Shown here: positions 1 to 9,599 of the stretch, piece after piece
How positions within the stretch are numbered: the stretch's first letter is position 1
Layout: the number at the start of each line of letters is the position of its first letter
Assembly: GCA_030789695.1 (NCBI GenBank)
Contig: JAULAV010008685.1
Coordinates: forward strand, 1-64,000
DNA from: Scilla litardierei
Taxonomy: Eukaryota; Streptophyta; Magnoliopsida; Asparagales; Asparagaceae
DNA length: 64,000 nucleotides
Direction: 5' to 3'
Position numbers and translations under genes: made by a program
The notes under the pieces: generated by a model
Databases searched by the model: none
What the model saw: the letters and a program-made list of their open reading frames with translations, nothing else
What the model was told of the DNA's origin: nothing

Positions 1-791
1 TCCAGCAGAGGCTAGACCGACCTCTCCTCTGGTGGCAGAGATGACAAAAGCCGAACGACGGCCTGATCAGCCTCGGAGAGGGTCAACGTCACGTCATATT
101 GACATAACCCTTCCCAACCTGTCAGGATCTCGGTGTCCCGAGGGAAACCAACGAAAACAAAGCTCGAGCTCCATTGTCCCACCCAGCGGGGCAGACCGAG
201 CAAGCACTCCCTCCCCGCGCGGGTCCGGAGGTGCTGCCACGACCCCCGGCCGACTGTCTGGACCCGGAAATAGTGGAAGAGAAGGGGAAGGGATGGCTCC
301 AAGCCATGGACGCGACAGATCATGATGAACCCAGCCAACACCGCGATGGAGTACGGGGTCAGCTGGCACAGGGTCACCATCAAGAACTCCATGACCTGGA
401 TGATGAACGGATGAAGGGGGAAGCGAAGTCACAGGAGAAACATCTCAACATAGACACCGACCTCCCTGCTCCGTGGAAAACAAATCCGTTGGTCGCTAAA
501 AGGGATCCGGACGTCATACGGGTGGCACAGATACTTCTCCCGGATCTCCTTAACCTTCGAGAAGGGGGCCATGGACGATGACCCGAGGATCACCGGGGGA
601 ATGTCGAACCTCTCAGCAGCCCAAGCCACGTCATCGCCGACCGGGTCAATGAAGATCAAACCCTTCCCCTTGTCCTGAACGGGGCGTGTCACCGAGGGGA
701 CGTCGGCCCTCAAAGACGGTGGGTCGCTGGACCCGGGCGCCGGTAGGTCCCCTGACCCCGACGCGGAACCACCTATTCTAAGCGCAGCCAT
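1..791 (-). pseudogene. antisense retrotransposon gene, exon 1 (partial, broken)
   Basis: The minus-strand reading starts with MAALRIGGS at 791 and runs to the window edge. It matches exon 1 of the copies at 15429 (plus) and 30318 (minus), including the blocks REKYLCHPYDVRIPFS, FPLHPFIIQVMEFLM and LEPSLPLLFHYF. The family resembles plant proteins annotated as 'putative gypsy-type transposon' (Pfam PF04195-like); that name is from memory of the family. Two in-frame stops break it: TGA at 429-431 and TAG at 12-14, where the paralogues have TGG (SVWPLLDD). Exons 2 and 3 lie outside the window. Function unknown. Confidence 0.75.
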
Positions 792-947
792 GGGACGAAT
801 CGAGTGGGACAGAGGAAGAAGGTTACCTTGGAAAGAATCCGAAGAAAGAGTCCGAAGGAAGAAAGGCAGAGGAGGGTTTGAAGGAGCTTGCAAGACGAGA
901 ATCAGGAGGAAAGGCACAAAAGAATCAAAACTCGGGAGGTCGATGTT

Positions 948-955
948 CTTATATG
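948..955 (-). promoter_or_regulatory. TATA box of the antisense gene
   Basis: CATATAAG on the minus strand, about 160 bases upstream of the antisense-gene ATG at 791. The same box at the same distance precedes the copy at 30318, and TATATAAG precedes the copy at 15429. It points away from the LTR promoter, so the gene probably has its own core promoter. Confidence 0.5.
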
Positions 956-1166
956 GAAGGCAATCTCAGAACCCAGACCGTCCGAAGAGGAACACGTGAC
1001 AGCATCAGGAGGCCGACGTCACTTCAACTCCCGCACCAAGAGAAGTTCAAACGAGCCGCATCATGATGGCCTCCATTTAATGGATTGCCCTCGACTGACG
1101 CGCCTGTCAAAATCCACAAGAGTCACATCGCCCAAACCGAACCGGCAGAATCCGAACGGCTCGGAC

Positions 1167-1178
1167 GATGGGGGAAAT
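1167..1178 (+). other. polypurine tract
   Basis: GATGGGGGAAAT directly abuts the LTR start at 1179. Related tracts stand at the same place in the elements ending at 5345 (minus), 14808 (minus), 32123 and 41545. Confidence 0.7.
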
Positions 1179-2117
1179 TGATACGACTATTTTGGAAAAG
1201 CCCAAGAGAAAGAGTCCCATGCCCAAGCCAAGGGCAGGAAGCCCACGAATGCGATTTGGCCCATCCGACGAGGCCCACGAAAGGACTTGGAGTCGGACCG
1301 ACCGCAACCCGAAGTGTGCATGATTGGCTCGCGCTCGCAGGAGATAACCGTTCCCCTAAAAGCGCGACACCTTAATGACCATTAAGGAGCCCATTAATCG
1401 ACTCCCTCATGACACACGCAGGCACCTCAACGGAGGCGGATCGCAGGGGCATAAGTGGAGAGCAGTCATGGGACGTGGATTGGGGGTAATCATGGACCAA
1501 ACCCTATAAAGGGACTACAGAGGCAACCGAGAAAGGGATCAAATCCCCGATACCAACAATGTAGGTATTCCATTAACTAACCTTGCTTTTCTCCATTGTA
1601 TTCCCTCTCATAGCTCGGCCGGAGGATACGTGTGTCGGCCTCCTTTCGAGCTGTATGATCCCGACAAGCATCATTCAAATCCGTACTGACTTAGGCACCG
1701 AAGGGGACATGGCCAGAACCAAGGTCCGGCCCCCTGACGAGTTTCTTCGTCTGTCCAGGAAGACGTGAAACCGAGGCGCTGAGGCTACACCTCAGCGCAG
1801 AACGAGCCTGCTCGCCATCAACGAGAGTCGCCCTCAACTGAGACCAAGTGATAATCAGGGCGCCGAGGCTACCCCTCGGTACTTGATTGGCCGAGGCCGA
1901 GTGCTCACCTAGGTGCCAAGGCTACCCCTCCGCACCCCTTAGACCGAGGCTCTCGACAATCCAAGAGACCCGCTTCTCGAGCCGAGGAGGTGCTCCGCTC
2001 GACCGCCATCGAAAACACGCACATTCGGAGGAACCAAGGGATCCCAACCGACCCCTTGACCACGTTGACCGACAAGTCGTCGGTCAACGATTCTGTGGTG
2101 AGAAAAACCTGTAAACA
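1179..2117 (+). repeat. 3' LTR (939 bp)
   Basis: Starts TGATACG and ends GTAAACA, giving the TG...CA ends of an LTR. It holds a TATA box (TATAAA, 1505-1510), the conserved leader hairpin (1711-1731, arms GGCCAGA and TCCGGCC, one mismatch) and several CGAGGCTACCCCTCG-like hairpins between 1780 and 2010. It is close to the LTRs at 24273-25213 and 30706-32123. Confidence 0.88.
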
Positions 2118-3859
2118 ATAAAGGTTCATATTATACAAAAAATATATAAAATATCTCGTAGTTCAAAATAAATCTGCACAAATGTCCATTGGAACCTGAA
2201 GATAGCCATCTTCAAAGTAAAAAAATAGAAGACAAAATTAGGCCAAAAAATCATATCATTTCATAAAAGATACATATCTTCCAGAAAATGTAGAAAAATA
2301 GGCTGAAGTTAACAAAAATCTGCAAAAATATCCATTGGAACCGGAGATCGCCATCTTCAACTGAAAACATAAGATAAGACAAATGCAGGCTATAAAAATC
2401 AAATTATTCAATAAAAAGTTCTATACCTTCCATAAAATGTACAAAATAGCACCGAGCGCCAAAAATACGCAAAAATGTCAGTTGGGATCGTGAGATCGAC
2501 ATCTTCAACTTAAAAATAAGAGAAGACAAAATTCGGCTATTAAAATCATATCATTAAAAAAATACATAACTTTTCAAAAATGTAGAAAATAGCCCTGAGC
2601 TCAGAAAAATCCGCAAAAATGTTCGTTGGAACCGGATGATCGCCATCTTCAACTGGAAAAATAAGAGAAGAAAAAATTAGGTCAAAAATTCACATCATTT
2701 AATAAAAAGATCTATAACTTCCCGAAAATGTAGAAACATAGCCCCGAGCTCAAAACAATCGACAAACATGTCCGTTGGAACCGGGGGATCGCCATCTTCA
2801 ACTAAATAATAAGACAAGACAAAATTATGTTATATAAATCATATCATTTAATATAAAGAATTATATCATACAGAAAATGTAGAAAATAGGTCGGAGCCCA
2901 GAAAAATCTGAAAAAATGTCAGTTAAAACCAGGAGATCGTCATCTTCAACTAAAGAATTAAAGAAGACAAAATTAGGAAAAAAAATCATACATTTAATAA
3001 AAAGATATATATCTGCCATAAAATGTAGAAAATAGCACCGAGATCAAAAAAATCCACACAAACGTCAGTTGGAACTGGGAGATTGCAATATTCAACTGAA
3101 ATAAGAGAAGACAAAATTAGGCCAACAAATCATATCGTTTAATAAAAAGATTCGTATCTTCAAGAATATGTAGAAAAAAGCCCAAAGTTAAGAAAAATCC
3201 ACAAAAATGTCCGTTGGAACATGGAGCTCGCCATCTTCAACTGAAAAATCTGAGAATACAAACTTAGGGCATAAAAATTATGGCATTTAATAAAGAGATC
3301 CATATCATTAATCAAATGTAGAAAATAGCCTGGAGTTCAGAAAAATCTGCAAAAATGTCTTTTGGAACTCGAAGATCACTATCTTCAACTGAAAAATAAG
3401 AGAATGCAAAATTATGCAAAAAATCATATCATTTAATAAATAGATCCATGTCTTTCAAAAAATGTAGAAAATAGTCTCGCGGTCAGAAAAATCAGCCAAA
3501 ATGTCCGTTGGAATCGGGAGATCGTCATTTTCATCTGAAAAATAAGAGAAGCCTAACTTAGTATACGAAAATCATATCGTTTAATAAAAATATCCAAAAA
3601 ATGTCTATTGGAATCGGGAGATCGCCATCTTCAACTGAAAAAAAATAAGAAAATACAAACTTAGGATATAATAATCATATCATTTAATAAAAAGATACAT
3701 GTCTCTAATAAAATGTAGAAAATAGCCCCGAGCTCAGAAAAATTCCTAAATATGTCTGTTTGAATCGGGAGATCGCCATTTTCAAATGAAAAATATAAGA
3801 AGACAAAATTAGGCTATAAAAATCCTAAGATTTAATATATATTTATATCTTTTAGAAAA
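2118..3859 (+). repeat. 147-bp satellite array, about 12 monomers, forward orientation
   Basis: The words TGTCCGTTGGAACCGGGAG, CATCTTCAACTGAAAAATAA, TTTAATAAAAAGATCCATA and AAAATGTAGAAAATAGCC recur every 145-148 bases (for example near 2180, 2327, 2475, 2620, 2768 and 2916). Monomers differ by many substitutions and small indels. No reading frame is maintained. This unit makes up all satellite blocks of the window. Confidence 0.95.
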
Positions 3860-5345
3860 TGTTTCAGAGTGTTTTCTCACTACAGTATCGTTGACCGTGG
3901 ACTGCCCGGTCAACGTGGTCAAGGGGCTGATTAGGGTCACTTGGGTGCGTCAAGCGCGTGTAGACGCGACGCAAATCGGAGATGTAATCGACGCAGAGCC
4001 CGTCAGCTGGGCCGGGTCTGGATCCTCGGTCTCTGGGGGGGCTGAGGGGAAGCCTCGGCTCGGATGGGTGCGCTCGGCCTCGGACGGTCGGACGATGAGG
4101 GGTAGCCTCGGTCGTCTCGCTTGATGCGCGGCCGGCGTGGAGCTGAGGGGAAGCCTCGGCTCGGATGGATGCACTCGGCCTCGGTCTCTCCTGGCGTCGA
4201 GGGATGGCCTCGATGCCTTGGCTGATGCTTGATGGCATTCGCCTGGTGTCGAAGGGAAGCTTCGGGACTTGGATCTAATGTCTTCCCGGGTGTTCGGGCG
4301 AGGGCACGTTCGCTTGAGCGGGAAGGCGCCGCTCCGATCTCCGGCGGGCCGAGGGGTAGCCTCGGCGGGATGACAACTTCCATGATCGGTAGAAGGCGGG
4401 GTCGCTCGGTGAGGGGACGCGCGGATCCTCGCGTCGGCTAGCCGAAGGGTGGCCTCGGCAGAGCGACTATCTTCTGGTGGTGGAGACGAACGGGCTCGGG
4501 GACGAGGGTGCTCGGCTCCGGCTGTGAGGACGCTGAGGGGTAGCCTCGGTACCGCGGGATCTCCTGGACCTGAATGGACGAAAGAGCTCGTCAGGGGGGT
4601 CGGACCTTGGTTCCGACCGAATCCCCTCTGATGCCAAAGTCAGATCTAGTCTGAGGGATGCTCGGTGGGATCGGGCTCGTTTCTCGGAGAGACCGAGCCC
4701 CCATCCTCAAGCCGAGCTATGGAGGAGAAATATGTAAGGCGGAAGAAGGTGTAAGATGGAGTTTATGATACCTCCGTTGTAGATCGTCCCGCCCCCCTGG
4801 CGGATGATGCCCACCCTCCCCTCATATAGGTGACTCCTCCTCATAATGTGCCATGATGTGATATCATGGCCATCAGTCATGGTGACGTGCAAATGTGGGA
4901 AGTTTTGACCACCACTAATTGCGCCCATCTTGATGAGGAGATGAATATCCTAAAGGTGGCCATGATGGCTGGAGTGATAGACTCGGGCGGTTGCCATATT
5001 TGGCGGGCCTTGATGGCTGGAGAGTGATGGCCATTTAAGTCGGGCCATTAAGCCAAGCCATTAAGCCGAGCCATGATGGCTATAGAGTGAAGGCCATTTA
5101 AGTCAGGCCATTAAGCCGAGCCATGATGGCTAGAGAGTGATGGCCTTGGACGGTTGCCATATTTGGCGGATGCTTCCTTGATTTGGGCCTCGATTTCCTC
5201 CACTGAGGAAGTGGGCCTTCGTCATGGGTGGAGAATCGCGGCCCGCTCGTGAGATCCTTGGGCCGAGGCCCCAAGGTCGTAGTAATCCGGTTGACCAGTC
5301 ACAGTTGACTTGGCTCTTCCGGGCCCGGTCAAAATAGTCGTAACA
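3860..5345 (-). repeat. 3' LTR of the 3860-11184 element (1486 bp)
   Basis: On the plus strand it begins TGTTTCAGAGTG and ends CGTAACA; on the minus strand it reads TGTTACG...CTGAAACA. It carries the leader hairpin at 4598-4618 (arms GGTCGGA and TCCGACC) and several GAGGGGAAGCCTCGG-type repeats. Compared with its partner at 9600 it lacks one roughly 100-bp U5 repeat unit. The tract ATTGCCCCCATC (5346-5357) beside it is the PPT in reverse complement. Confidence 0.92.
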
Positions 5346-5357
5346 ATTGCCCCCATC
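5346..5357 (-). other. polypurine tract
   Basis: Minus-strand GATGGGGGCAAT immediately before the 3' LTR, identical to the tract of the 13258-21616 and 24273-32123 elements. Confidence 0.75.
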
Positions 5358-5478
5358 TTCCGAGCTCTACCATTGTTAAGGTTGAGGTCAGGAGATGTAG
5401 TATAAGGGGGGAGAAGTTGCTTTCTCTGTAAAGTTTTTGGTCCGTCTTGCGGAGTTGGCTAGATCGTCGGTCCGAGAT

Positions 5479-6140
5479 TCGTTCGGTTGCGAAAGGAGTC
5501 TCCTCTCGACTTGTTGCTGACGAAGGAGTGGGTCGACCAGCTGGGGGAGTTGTCCCCAGCACTGAGATTGAGCTCGCCTGTTTGGTGGCGAGGGGAGTTG
5601 CCCCTCGACTCACGGCCGATGAAAGAGATTCGTTCAGTGGCGAGGGGAGTTGCCCCTCGACTTATGGCTGACGAAGGAGATCCGTTCGGTGAGCTCGTCT
5701 GTTTGGTGGTGAGGGGAGTTGCCCCTCGACTCACGGCTGACGAGAGAGATTCGTTCAGTGGCGAGGGGAGTTGCCCCTCGACTTACGGCTGACGAAGGAG
5801 ATTCGTTCAGTGGCGAGGGGAGTTGCCCCTCGACTTACGGCTGACGAAGGAGATTCGTTCAGTGGCGAGGGGAGTTGCCCCTCGACTTACGGCTGACGAG
5901 AGAGATTTGCTCAGTGGCGAGGGGAGTTGCCCCTCGACTTACGGCTGACGAAAGAGATTCGTTCAGTGGCGAGGGGAGTTGCCCCTCGACTTACGGCTGA
6001 CGAAGGAGATTCGTTCAGTGGCGAGGGGAGTTGCCCCTCGACTTACGGCTGACGAAGGAGATTCGTTCAGTGGCGAGGGGAGTTGCCCTCGACTTACGGC
6101 TGACGAGGGAGATTCGTTTAATGATGAGGTGAGTTGCCCC
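5479..6140 (-). repeat. tandem array of a 52-bp hairpin unit
   Basis: About 12 units, for example starting at 5751, 5803 and 5855 with TTCGTTCAGTGGCGAGGGG. Each unit contains an inverted repeat: arms CGAGGGG and CCCCTCG around a 5-base loop. In the element's sense orientation the core reads CGAGGGGCAACTCCCCTCG. Since 52 is not a multiple of three, the open frames here shift from unit to unit and are not a protein repeat. Related arrays lie at 17985-18730 and 27140-27880. Confidence 0.9.
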
Positions 6141-8796
6141 CTGACTTACAGCGAGGACCTTGTGAATACTTTCGAAGATTCCATGGTGGCGCTCTGCCAC
6201 TGCTTCGTCCAGCTCGGTGGATGCAGGAGTTGTTCGGCAAGCGGGGACCCAGCAGCACGGTCGGGGGAGCGATCTGGGTGCTCGAATTCAGATGGTGGTG
6301 CTTCGGCCTGAGCCATGGAGGATCTACTTGCCGGAGGGGCCAGGATGTCTCGGAGATCCCGATGGGATATCGATGGGCAGATGGGAGATCTTGTCGGAGT
6401 GCTCGGCGTCTTGCCTGTAGAGAGGGCTTGGAGACGGGAGCTCGATGGGATGGCGGTTGGGGGATCTCCATTCTTCAGCAGGATATGCAAGTCGATTTGG
6501 TCGACAGGGCTCGGAAGCCCGACTGCATCACCGGCAGGCTCGACCTCAGGTCTCCTCGCGAGTGATGGTCGACGTCAGCTTCCTTCCTCCTGTCGATGTC
6601 ACTGGCAGAGTGCGTCGAGGATCCATGCCACGTCAGAGGAGAATCCTCAGAGGGTAGGACACATCGGCAAATGTTGGCGAAGAACTGAGGGTCATAGGAA
6701 ATGGCTCGCCGTTGGGGATGGCTCCATGTTCACCGCACCAGGAGGATGGCTCGCCGTCGTGGAGGGGTGTGATCGCCTTCTTTGTCGCCTCTCGACTTTT
6801 GCCCCGTCGTTGCTGACCTCGAGGGTCTCCTTGATCTTGACGACGAGAGTTGGAGCACCATTGTCGAAGTGTACGTGGGGTGTGCGCGATTCCTCCATTG
6901 CTGGATGTGGAGACCTGAGGGTGGATCAGATCTGAGGGGTGGTCAGTTGCGGAGGGGAATCGGTCGGTCGATGAAGGTCGATGGCCAGATCTACGGCTCG
7001 TCCTTGGATCCAAATCAACGGCTCGTCCGCGGATCATCAGTAGCAGCAGCTCGTCCTCGGATCATCAGCAGCAGCTCGTCCTCGGAGCAGCAGCTCGTCC
7101 TCGGATCCGGATCAGCAGCTTGTCCTCGGATCAACAGCAGCAGCTCGTCCTCGGATCCAGATCAGCAGCGGTGAGGTTGCGGATGGAGGATGCTGATTCG
7201 GGCCAGCTTCGATTCTTTCGACTCGGATATCCGCTTTCAGATCTTCCCGCTTCTCAAAACCAAAGGTAGCTTGTGAAGGGCAGAGATGATGGTTCCTACT
7301 TCGATGGCGAGATCACTTGGACCATCAGTAAGAGGCCAGTCATTCATTCGCCTTCTGCTCGGGCTGATTTGGATGATCCGACCACCGGTGGTCCGTCGGA
7401 GCAGGGCACCGACGTCCGGACCAAAGCACGGGGCGGATGAGCACCCCGATCTCGCTCCGGGACACGAAGATTGGGGCAATCGGCCCCGCCGAAGCTGTGT
7501 TGTCGGAGCGAGGTGCCGACGATCAGCCTGCGTTGTGTATCCGGTGGCCAGGCGGCCCCCGCAGCTCGGATGGAAGGGGATCCAAGCTCATCTCGCTCGG
7601 TCAAAGGTTGAGGAAGGCATCGACTTGCCAAGGAAATGATCCTTTGTCCGATCTCCACCTCTCCCATCTCGATCATCCGCTGGCTTCATGATCTCGACCT
7701 CTAGCTTGGTCGATCGTGCTTCTGCCCATGTCCCCTTTTGACTGTGCCCCGATGGAATCTCGAAACTGGGGTCCAAAAAACCCCGCCAGATCATGACGAG
7801 AATGGGTCGAAGGTTGAATTCCTCTTGAAGACCAAGATGATAGATCGAAGTCTAGATCTGAAGTCCCTTTGGTTCGGTGAGACATGGTTGGTGCCGGTCG
7901 ACCCATGGGATTGGAGCTTGGGTCGACGCCTTCGAGCTTTGGTCGAAGTTGTTGACGCTCAGATGGTTTGGGGGTCGATCAGGTCGACGCCTTCGAGCTT
8001 TGGTCAGAGTTTCCGATGCTTGGATGGTCGGATGCCGGGACTCGGCCTACTCGATGGGAGTTTGAGCTCGGCCCCAGGTCGAAGCATTGGTCGATGGCCC
8101 AGGCTTGTTGACAACACTTAGTTTTGAATGGGGTCGTGTGTCACCGACAACACACGTCTTAGCTCAAATCAGCCCTTTGGGCTTCATCGGACTCGTGTGG
8201 AGCTTGATCGTTCTTGGGCGGAACTTGAATGGGAAACTCCAAGTTCGACTCGGTCATCAAGGTGGCGCTCCGGTGCGAAGCTACTCAACACGATCAGAAG
8301 GGGGGATTTTGGCAAGGCAGCTCGGTAGTTTGGCAGAGTTGACACCTCCCAAAGCTTGATAAGGCAGCTAGCTTCATCCCTCCACGAGAGCATCATCGAT
8401 TAATTCTTAGATTTGGATCTGCGTCTCCAGTGGTGCTAGATCCACCGTCTCTGTCCCTGCCTCTGGACGACGTGCTTGGCGTAAAAGTTGGGCGTCTCCA
8501 TAGCTCGATGGGTTGCGCGGTAGGTGGATCAGACCAAGGTGAGGTTCGGTCGGTGGGGGAGCTTTGCAGCTCGCGTGATCGGCTCCAAAGCGCGCTGCTT
8601 CCATGCTCGGCCTCTTCTTCTGATCATCGCCGTCATTATCTCCGCTGACCCCTGTGTCTCCCATAATGAGTTGGCATTCCTCGGGAGCTCCGATCGGAAG
8701 CTCTGATCTTGTAGGAGTCGCAGCCGCTTCTCGGAGCCGTGCTTCAGCTTCTCCGGGGGAGGATGCGGTGTTTGGATCGCCGGAGGTAAAAGCTTT
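6141..8796. other. GC-rich internal region of the non-autonomous element, no recognisable gene
   Basis: I searched both strands for gag, pol and antisense-gene motifs and saw none. Open frames are short and overlap on all strands, as expected for GC-rich DNA. There are local repeats: a CTCGTCCTCGGATC-containing microsatellite (7000-7172) and two copies of TCGACGCCTTCGAGCTTTGG near 7925 and 7982. Given the captured gene piece next door, some of this may be older captured host DNA that I cannot identify. Confidence 0.5.
7000..7172. repeat. CTCGTCCTCGGATC microsatellite-like repeat
   Basis: At least six irregular copies of a 25-30 base unit built on AGCAGCTCGTCCTCGGATC. It gives runs of Ser in one frame; I take it as simple-sequence expansion, not protein. 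Confidence 0.75.
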
Positions 8797-9067
8797 CGGT
8801 GAACGACGCCCCTAAGCTGAAGAAGGCGGGTATCGGCATCACGGTGGCTGATGCCCCCGACGCCATGCGCAACTCGTCCGGAATCGTCCTCACCGAGTCG
8901 GGGCTCAATGTGATCGTCAGCGCCGTGCTGAGCAGCCGCGCCATCTTCCAGAGGATGATGAAGTACACAGTCTACGTCGTGTTTATCACCATCCGCGTCG
9001 GCTTCGGGTTCATGCTCCTCGCGATCATCTGGAAGTTCAACTTCTCGCCATTTATGGTCCTTCTCTT
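8797..9067 (+). pseudogene. captured fragment of a plasma-membrane H+-ATPase (P-type, P3A) gene
   Basis: The plus-strand frame starts in the P-type hinge motif (VNDAP) and continues through [56 protein letters not shown] and [19 protein letters not shown]. From knowledge of the family, this is the end of the P domain and the following membrane segments of plant AHA-type proton pumps, which are about 950 residues long. Only about 90 residues are present, without ATP-binding or phosphorylation sites. There is no intron or start codon. The match stops abruptly at both ends, so it is a transduplicated piece, antisense to the element that carries it. Confidence 0.85.
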
Positions 9068-9579
9068 CACGTTCTTTGTTGGGGGAGAAGATGTAAATGG
9101 TAGAAAATCTCGAATCTTCAATAATGAAATATACTGTGCAGAGTTGGATGCCAATTCCGTGAGCACTCAAGCAACGTCTTGCGGATCGCGGATCTCGGAT
9201 GTGCTGATCACGAGTCTCGGTTACGGCGACATAATCGACGAGCATGGCGTAGAAATGGACGGTGACGATGCCGTCGGAGATCGAGGGGTGGGCGTCGATC
9301 GTCCGGACCCCACCGAAGGCCATCATCGATTGGACGACTGTGGATTCGTCGAGAGATCTTCACCTTTTAATCAACTTGTGGGAGTCCGTTATGCCGAGCA
9401 CATGTATGCCTGCCCATTTTAGTAAACACAAAGTGGAAGAGTGGCCGATCAAAACGCACGGTGACGCATTTGTCGATGATATGTTAGCTTAGTCAGATAT
9501 AATAATCCTTCATAAAAATAGAGAAAGAGAGGGTAGAACAAGCCATCCTCATACGTATATTGACGTAGATGCTGACTCG
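9068..9579. other. unidentified segment between the H+-ATPase piece and the primer-binding site
   Basis: An open plus frame continues from the ATPase piece to 9422, but the residues no longer resemble a P-type ATPase. A minus-strand frame (from 9326 downward, [17 protein letters not shown]...) is also open and looks protein-like. I recognise neither. It lies where gag would start in related elements, yet no gag motif is visible. A second captured host fragment is possible. Confidence 0.35.
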
Positions 9580-9597
9580 TTCCCACAGACGGCGCCA
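9580..9597 (-). other. tRNA primer-binding site
   Basis: Minus-strand TGGCGCCGTCTGTGGGAA, two bases inside the 5' LTR end at 9600. The first nine bases match the complement of a plant tRNA-Asp 3' end; the rest does not, so the primer tRNA is uncertain. Confidence 0.8.
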
Positions 9598-9599
9598 GA

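Larger units (their letters stand above)
1..2117 (+). mobile_element. 3' part of a Tat-type Ty3/gypsy LTR retrotransposon, cut by the window edge
   Basis: Seen: an antisense-gene fragment (minus strand, up to 791), a polypurine tract at 1167-1178 and a full LTR at 1179-2117 in the order expected for the 3' end of a plus-oriented element. The LTR belongs to the same subfamily as the one at 24273-25213 (starts TGATACGACTATTTT, ends GTAAACA). Satellite starts directly after it. The 5' LTR, gag and any pol lie left of the window, so whether this copy had pol cannot be judged. Confidence 0.85.

Noticed and set aside
429..917. Start of the antisense gene upstream at 917
   Set aside because: The upstream part (917-792) is not conserved at protein level among copies; MAALRIGG at 791 is the shared start.
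2118..3859. Interspersed rather than tandem origin of the satellite
   Set aside because: Monomers are head-to-tail at constant period in every block, and registers continue across insertions.
5479..6140. CRISPR-like regular repeat array
   Set aside because: Direct tandem units without spacers, within a plant retrotransposon.
5329..6311. Overlapping open frames with repeating SVARGVAPRLTADEGDSF-like peptides
   Set aside because: The 52-bp unit is not divisible by three, so frames rotate; the repeat is structural RNA or DNA, not protein.
9580..9597. tRNA-Asp-like sequence
   Set aside because: Only 18 bases; it is a primer-binding site, not a tRNA gene.
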